NCBI GenBank assembly: GCA_002170355.2
Contig: NHET02000045.1
Span: 16,801 to 25,345 of the forward strand
Length of the DNA: 8,545 bases
Reading direction: 5' to 3'
Source of the DNA: Gammaproteobacteria bacterium TMED92
GTDB lineage: Bacteria > Pseudomonadota > Gammaproteobacteria > Pseudomonadales > Azotimanducaceae
The notes below the pieces were generated by a model. The model ran no database searches. It was not told where the DNA came from and saw nothing but the letters and a program-made list of their open reading frames with translations. Both the position numbers and the translations under genes were made by a program. This document shows, in pieces, positions 6,917 through 8,545 of the stretch (the stretch's first letter is position 1; the number at the start of each line of letters is the position of its first letter).

Positions 6917-7711
6917 ATGGACCTAAAAACCTGCGGCGTTAGACCGCAGACCGTCAGCAAGATTGTCGATCTGCATCCGTTGTTGCGACTCGATGGCGCA
7001 GCGATTCTCGATGGCGCCGAATGTGGCGAGCAAGCCTCGCGAGACTTGGCGCGACAGATATTTGCCGAGCGCACTTTGGCGGTACCCGAGGCAGCCAGAG
7101 TTTTTGAAGGCGGCGAATACGACTCCGCGCGCGATCGAGTAACCAACCAGATTGCTACCCCGGCGCATACAGACGGTTTCGCTTACGGCGATTTGTACCC
7201 TGACTATATGATGCTCAGCTGCATACGCGAGTGCGCTACTGGCGGCGATAGCGTTTTAATCGACGGCTATGAGGTGCATCAGCAACTGTTGAATGACCAA
7301 ATGCTTAACTGGGCGGGTCAGGCACTGGCCACAACGGTGATCGATCAAACCGAACAGCACATGCAAACCGCCCTTAGCCCAATCGTGATGGACAATGGCC
7401 GCGGTCGTAAAATGGTGCGGAAAACACTGGAACAGAAACCTGCGCCGACTAGTGTTGATCCTGAGCGCGATAGACAAATGATCAATATCTGGCTCGACAC
7501 CATTGATGCAGCCTTTGAGCAAGCGCCGAGGTTTAAGCTTCACCCAGGACAAACCTTGGTCGTGGACAACTATCGATTGCTGCACGGTCGCGACGCCTAT
7601 GAAGACCTACAACGTATGTTGTGGCGTATTTGGGTGTGGACCGATAGCGCATTGGGGGTACCCGAATTGCCCTTGGCTTCGGATACTCGCCATGCCGGCG
7701 TGAGCAGTTAA
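6917..7711 (+). CDS. TauD/TfdA-family 2-oxoglutarate-dependent dioxygenase
   Basis: A 264-residue cytoplasmic Fe(II)/2-oxoglutarate dioxygenase of the TauD/TfdA/gamma-butyrobetaine hydroxylase group. Seen: iron ligands H84-T-D86 in PAHTDGFAYG, the GGDSVLIDGYEVHQQL segment (109-124) that follows in this family, the distal ligand H223 in VVDNYRLLHGRDAYED, and two arginines, R233 and R237, in QRMLWRIWVW. Their spacing matches TauD R266 and R270, which contact 2-oxoglutarate and the sulfonate of taurine; the match is by spacing only. Family members release sulfite from sulfonates, cleave alkyl sulfates, or hydroxylate carnitine precursors or natural products. Lying 26 bp after the sulfatase, this one may act on the same sulfated or sulfonated compound; that is inference. 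The ribosome site is weak (GAG about 10 nt before the ATG). It ends 10 bp from the convergent transporter gene and is the last gene of the plus-strand block. Confidence 0.9.
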   Translation: MDLKTCGVRPQTVSKIVDLHPLLRLDGAAILDGAECGEQASRDLARQIFAERTLAVPEAARVFEGGEYDSARDRVTNQIATPAHTDGFAYGDLYPDYMMLSCIRECATGGDSVLIDGYEVHQQLLNDQMLNWAGQALATTVIDQTEQHMQTALSPIVMDNGRGRKMVRKTLEQKPAPTSVDPERDRQMINIWLDTIDAAFEQAPRFKLHPGQTLVVDNYRLLHGRDAYEDLQRMLWRIWVWTDSALGVPELPLASDTRHAGVSS

Positions 7712-7712
7712 A

Positions 7713-7740
7713 GACTCTGGGTTAACTCGACGCCCGAGTC
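7713..7740. terminator. Possible bidirectional hairpin at the convergent gene junction
   Basis: GACTC (7713-7717) and GGG (7719-7721) can pair with CCC (7733-7735) and GAGTC (7736-7740), giving an eight-pair stem with one bulged T and an 11-nt loop. It starts just after the dioxygenase stop and overlaps the last codons of the opposing transporter gene. The downstream tail on the plus strand is only partly T-rich (GCTTGTTCTTCTTT) and on the minus strand is a short TTTAA, so it is a weak intrinsic terminator candidate. Confidence 0.3.
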
Positions 7741-8545
7741 GCTTGTTCTTCTTTGACCCAACCCAGCATGACCCCGCCAATCAATATCAACACCACTAAA
7801 GAGGCAAAACCAACCCGCTGCGATTGGCTTGCATCGGTCACCACTGCAACCAATAGCGGTGCTAAAAAAGCGGTCACCGAGCCACTCAGTCCATACAGGC
7901 CAAAGAACTGAGTGGCCATTTCCGGTGGCGACAGTTTTGCCATCAGCGTTCGGGATGCCGAAAGCCCGGTAACGAAGAACAGCGCAAAAACCTGATTGGT
8001 CGCCAAGTAGGTCAGCTCTGCTACGGTACTGAAGTAGGGGAACGCCCACACGGCCTCGGTGCTCACCGGCACCACAAAGAAAAGGGTATCGGGTGTTATC
8101 GAGGTCAGCACCAGCAAAATGATCGCGCTCATGATGATCGACACTTTAAGGGTGCGCATAGACCCTAAACGATCATCCAACAGGCCGCCTACATACGCAC
8201 CAATCATGGCAGAGACACTGGTGGTAAGACCGAAAATGAGCAACGTGATGGTTTCCCAACCAAAATTTCCTGCGGCGTATACGCCACCAAAGATCAACAC
8301 GCCGACCATGCCGTCGTTGAATAGCATACGCGCCAGCAGATACACAGCAATGTTGGAATAGTGCTTGATCAACTGGCGTAGCGTTGTCATGACCTCACCT
8401 AAACCCTCACGCGCTGCCTGTTGCCAAGTGACGCCACTGGCTTGACCATCTGGGGTGAAGAGCAATACCGGTAGAATAAACAGCACGAGCCAGATGCCGG
8501 CGATCGGACCGACCACGCGGTCGTGTTCATTCACACTCTGATCTA
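7722..8545 (-). CDS. MFS transporter, Atg22-like/UMF1 type (partial, 5' end outside the window)
   Basis: The C-terminal part of a polytopic major facilitator superfamily transporter. The frame stays open to the right edge of the window; the GTG at 8532-8534 is in the middle of the reading frame rather than a convincing start, and at roughly 270 residues it is far short of the usual 430-460. Seen, counting from that GTG: a membrane span with FILPVLLF (about 10-26), a cytoplasmic linker, YLLARMLFNDG leading into the next span (65-75), the MFS loop GGLLDDRLGSMRTL (116-129), SRTLMAKLSPPEMATQFFGLYG (194-215), which is characteristic of the UMF1/Atg22-like group, and two last spans ending in a short polar tail. 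The group is found in the bacterial inner membrane and usually has unknown substrates. It converges with the dioxygenase gene (10-bp gap), so it is a separate transcription unit; any link to the sulfatase operon is speculative. Confidence 0.88.
   Translation of the reverse strand, partial: DQSVNEHDRVVGPIAGIWLVLFILPVLLFTPDGQASGVTWQQAAREGLGEVMTTLRQLIKHYSNIAVYLLARMLFNDGMVGVLIFGGVYAAGNFGWETITLLIFGLTTSVSAMIGAYVGGLLDDRLGSMRTLKVSIIMSAIILLVLTSITPDTLFFVVPVSTEAVWAFPYFSTVAELTYLATNQVFALFFVTGLSASRTLMAKLSPPEMATQFFGLYGLSGSVTAFLAPLLVAVVTDASQSQRVGFASLVVLILIGGVMLGWVKEEQATRASS

Noticed and set aside
154..7711. A biosynthetic gene cluster built around the P450 and two dioxygenases
   Set aside because: No synthase, ligase, peptide precursor or terpene cyclase is present; oxidative and sulfatase catabolism fits at least as well.
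8059..8361. Plus-strand frame of 100 codons opposite the transporter
   Set aside because: Its sequence is the antisense of clear MFS membrane segments; it has no independent support.
1..8545. Defence system, toxin-antitoxin, CRISPR, mobile element or tRNA
   Set aside because: No repeats of the required form, transposase, integrase, nuclease or RNA-like cloverleaf was seen. The region reads as metabolic and envelope genes.

Overview
The window holds seven genes in two divergent blocks, with a third convergent block at the right edge, and looks like an accessory metabolic region of a Gram-negative bacterium. A marine or aquatic gammaproteobacterium rich in oxidative catabolism would fit. This is inferred from gene style, a Sec-type signal peptide, moderate base composition and the protein families present; no marker gene fixes the taxon.

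Left block (minus strand, about 154-2255): a soluble bacterial cytochrome P450 followed 90 bp downstream by a phytanoyl-CoA dioxygenase (PhyH)-type non-haem iron oxygenase. A good sigma70-like promoter (GATAAT / TTGCCG, 17-bp spacer) lies 20-odd bases before the P450 start. No ferredoxin or ferredoxin reductase is present in the window. The pair probably carries out successive oxidations of a lipophilic or lipid-derived compound, but the substrate cannot be read from sequence.

Central block (plus strand, about 2375-7711): four closely spaced genes that look like one operon. They are an exported trypsin-like (HtrA-type triad) serine protease with an unrecognised Cys-containing C-terminal domain, an FHA-domain protein with about five membrane spans whose start overlaps the protease stop, a large 745-residue cytosolic-type arylsulfatase with a complete active site but a CSTTR formylglycine motif, and a TauD/TfdA-family 2-oxoglutarate dioxygenase. 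The last two suggest use of a sulfated or sulfonated organic compound. The first two form an envelope protease plus phosphopeptide-sensor pair. Why these sit with sulfatase metabolism is the main open question.

Right edge (minus strand, 7722-8545): the C-terminal part of an Atg22-like/UMF1-type major facilitator transporter, cut by the window. It converges on the dioxygenase with a 10-bp gap and a small hairpin over the junction.

I saw no RNA genes, CRISPR arrays, insertion sequences or long repeats. No single element is clearly a new system. The protease-FHA-sulfatase-dioxygenase operon is the most unusual arrangement.
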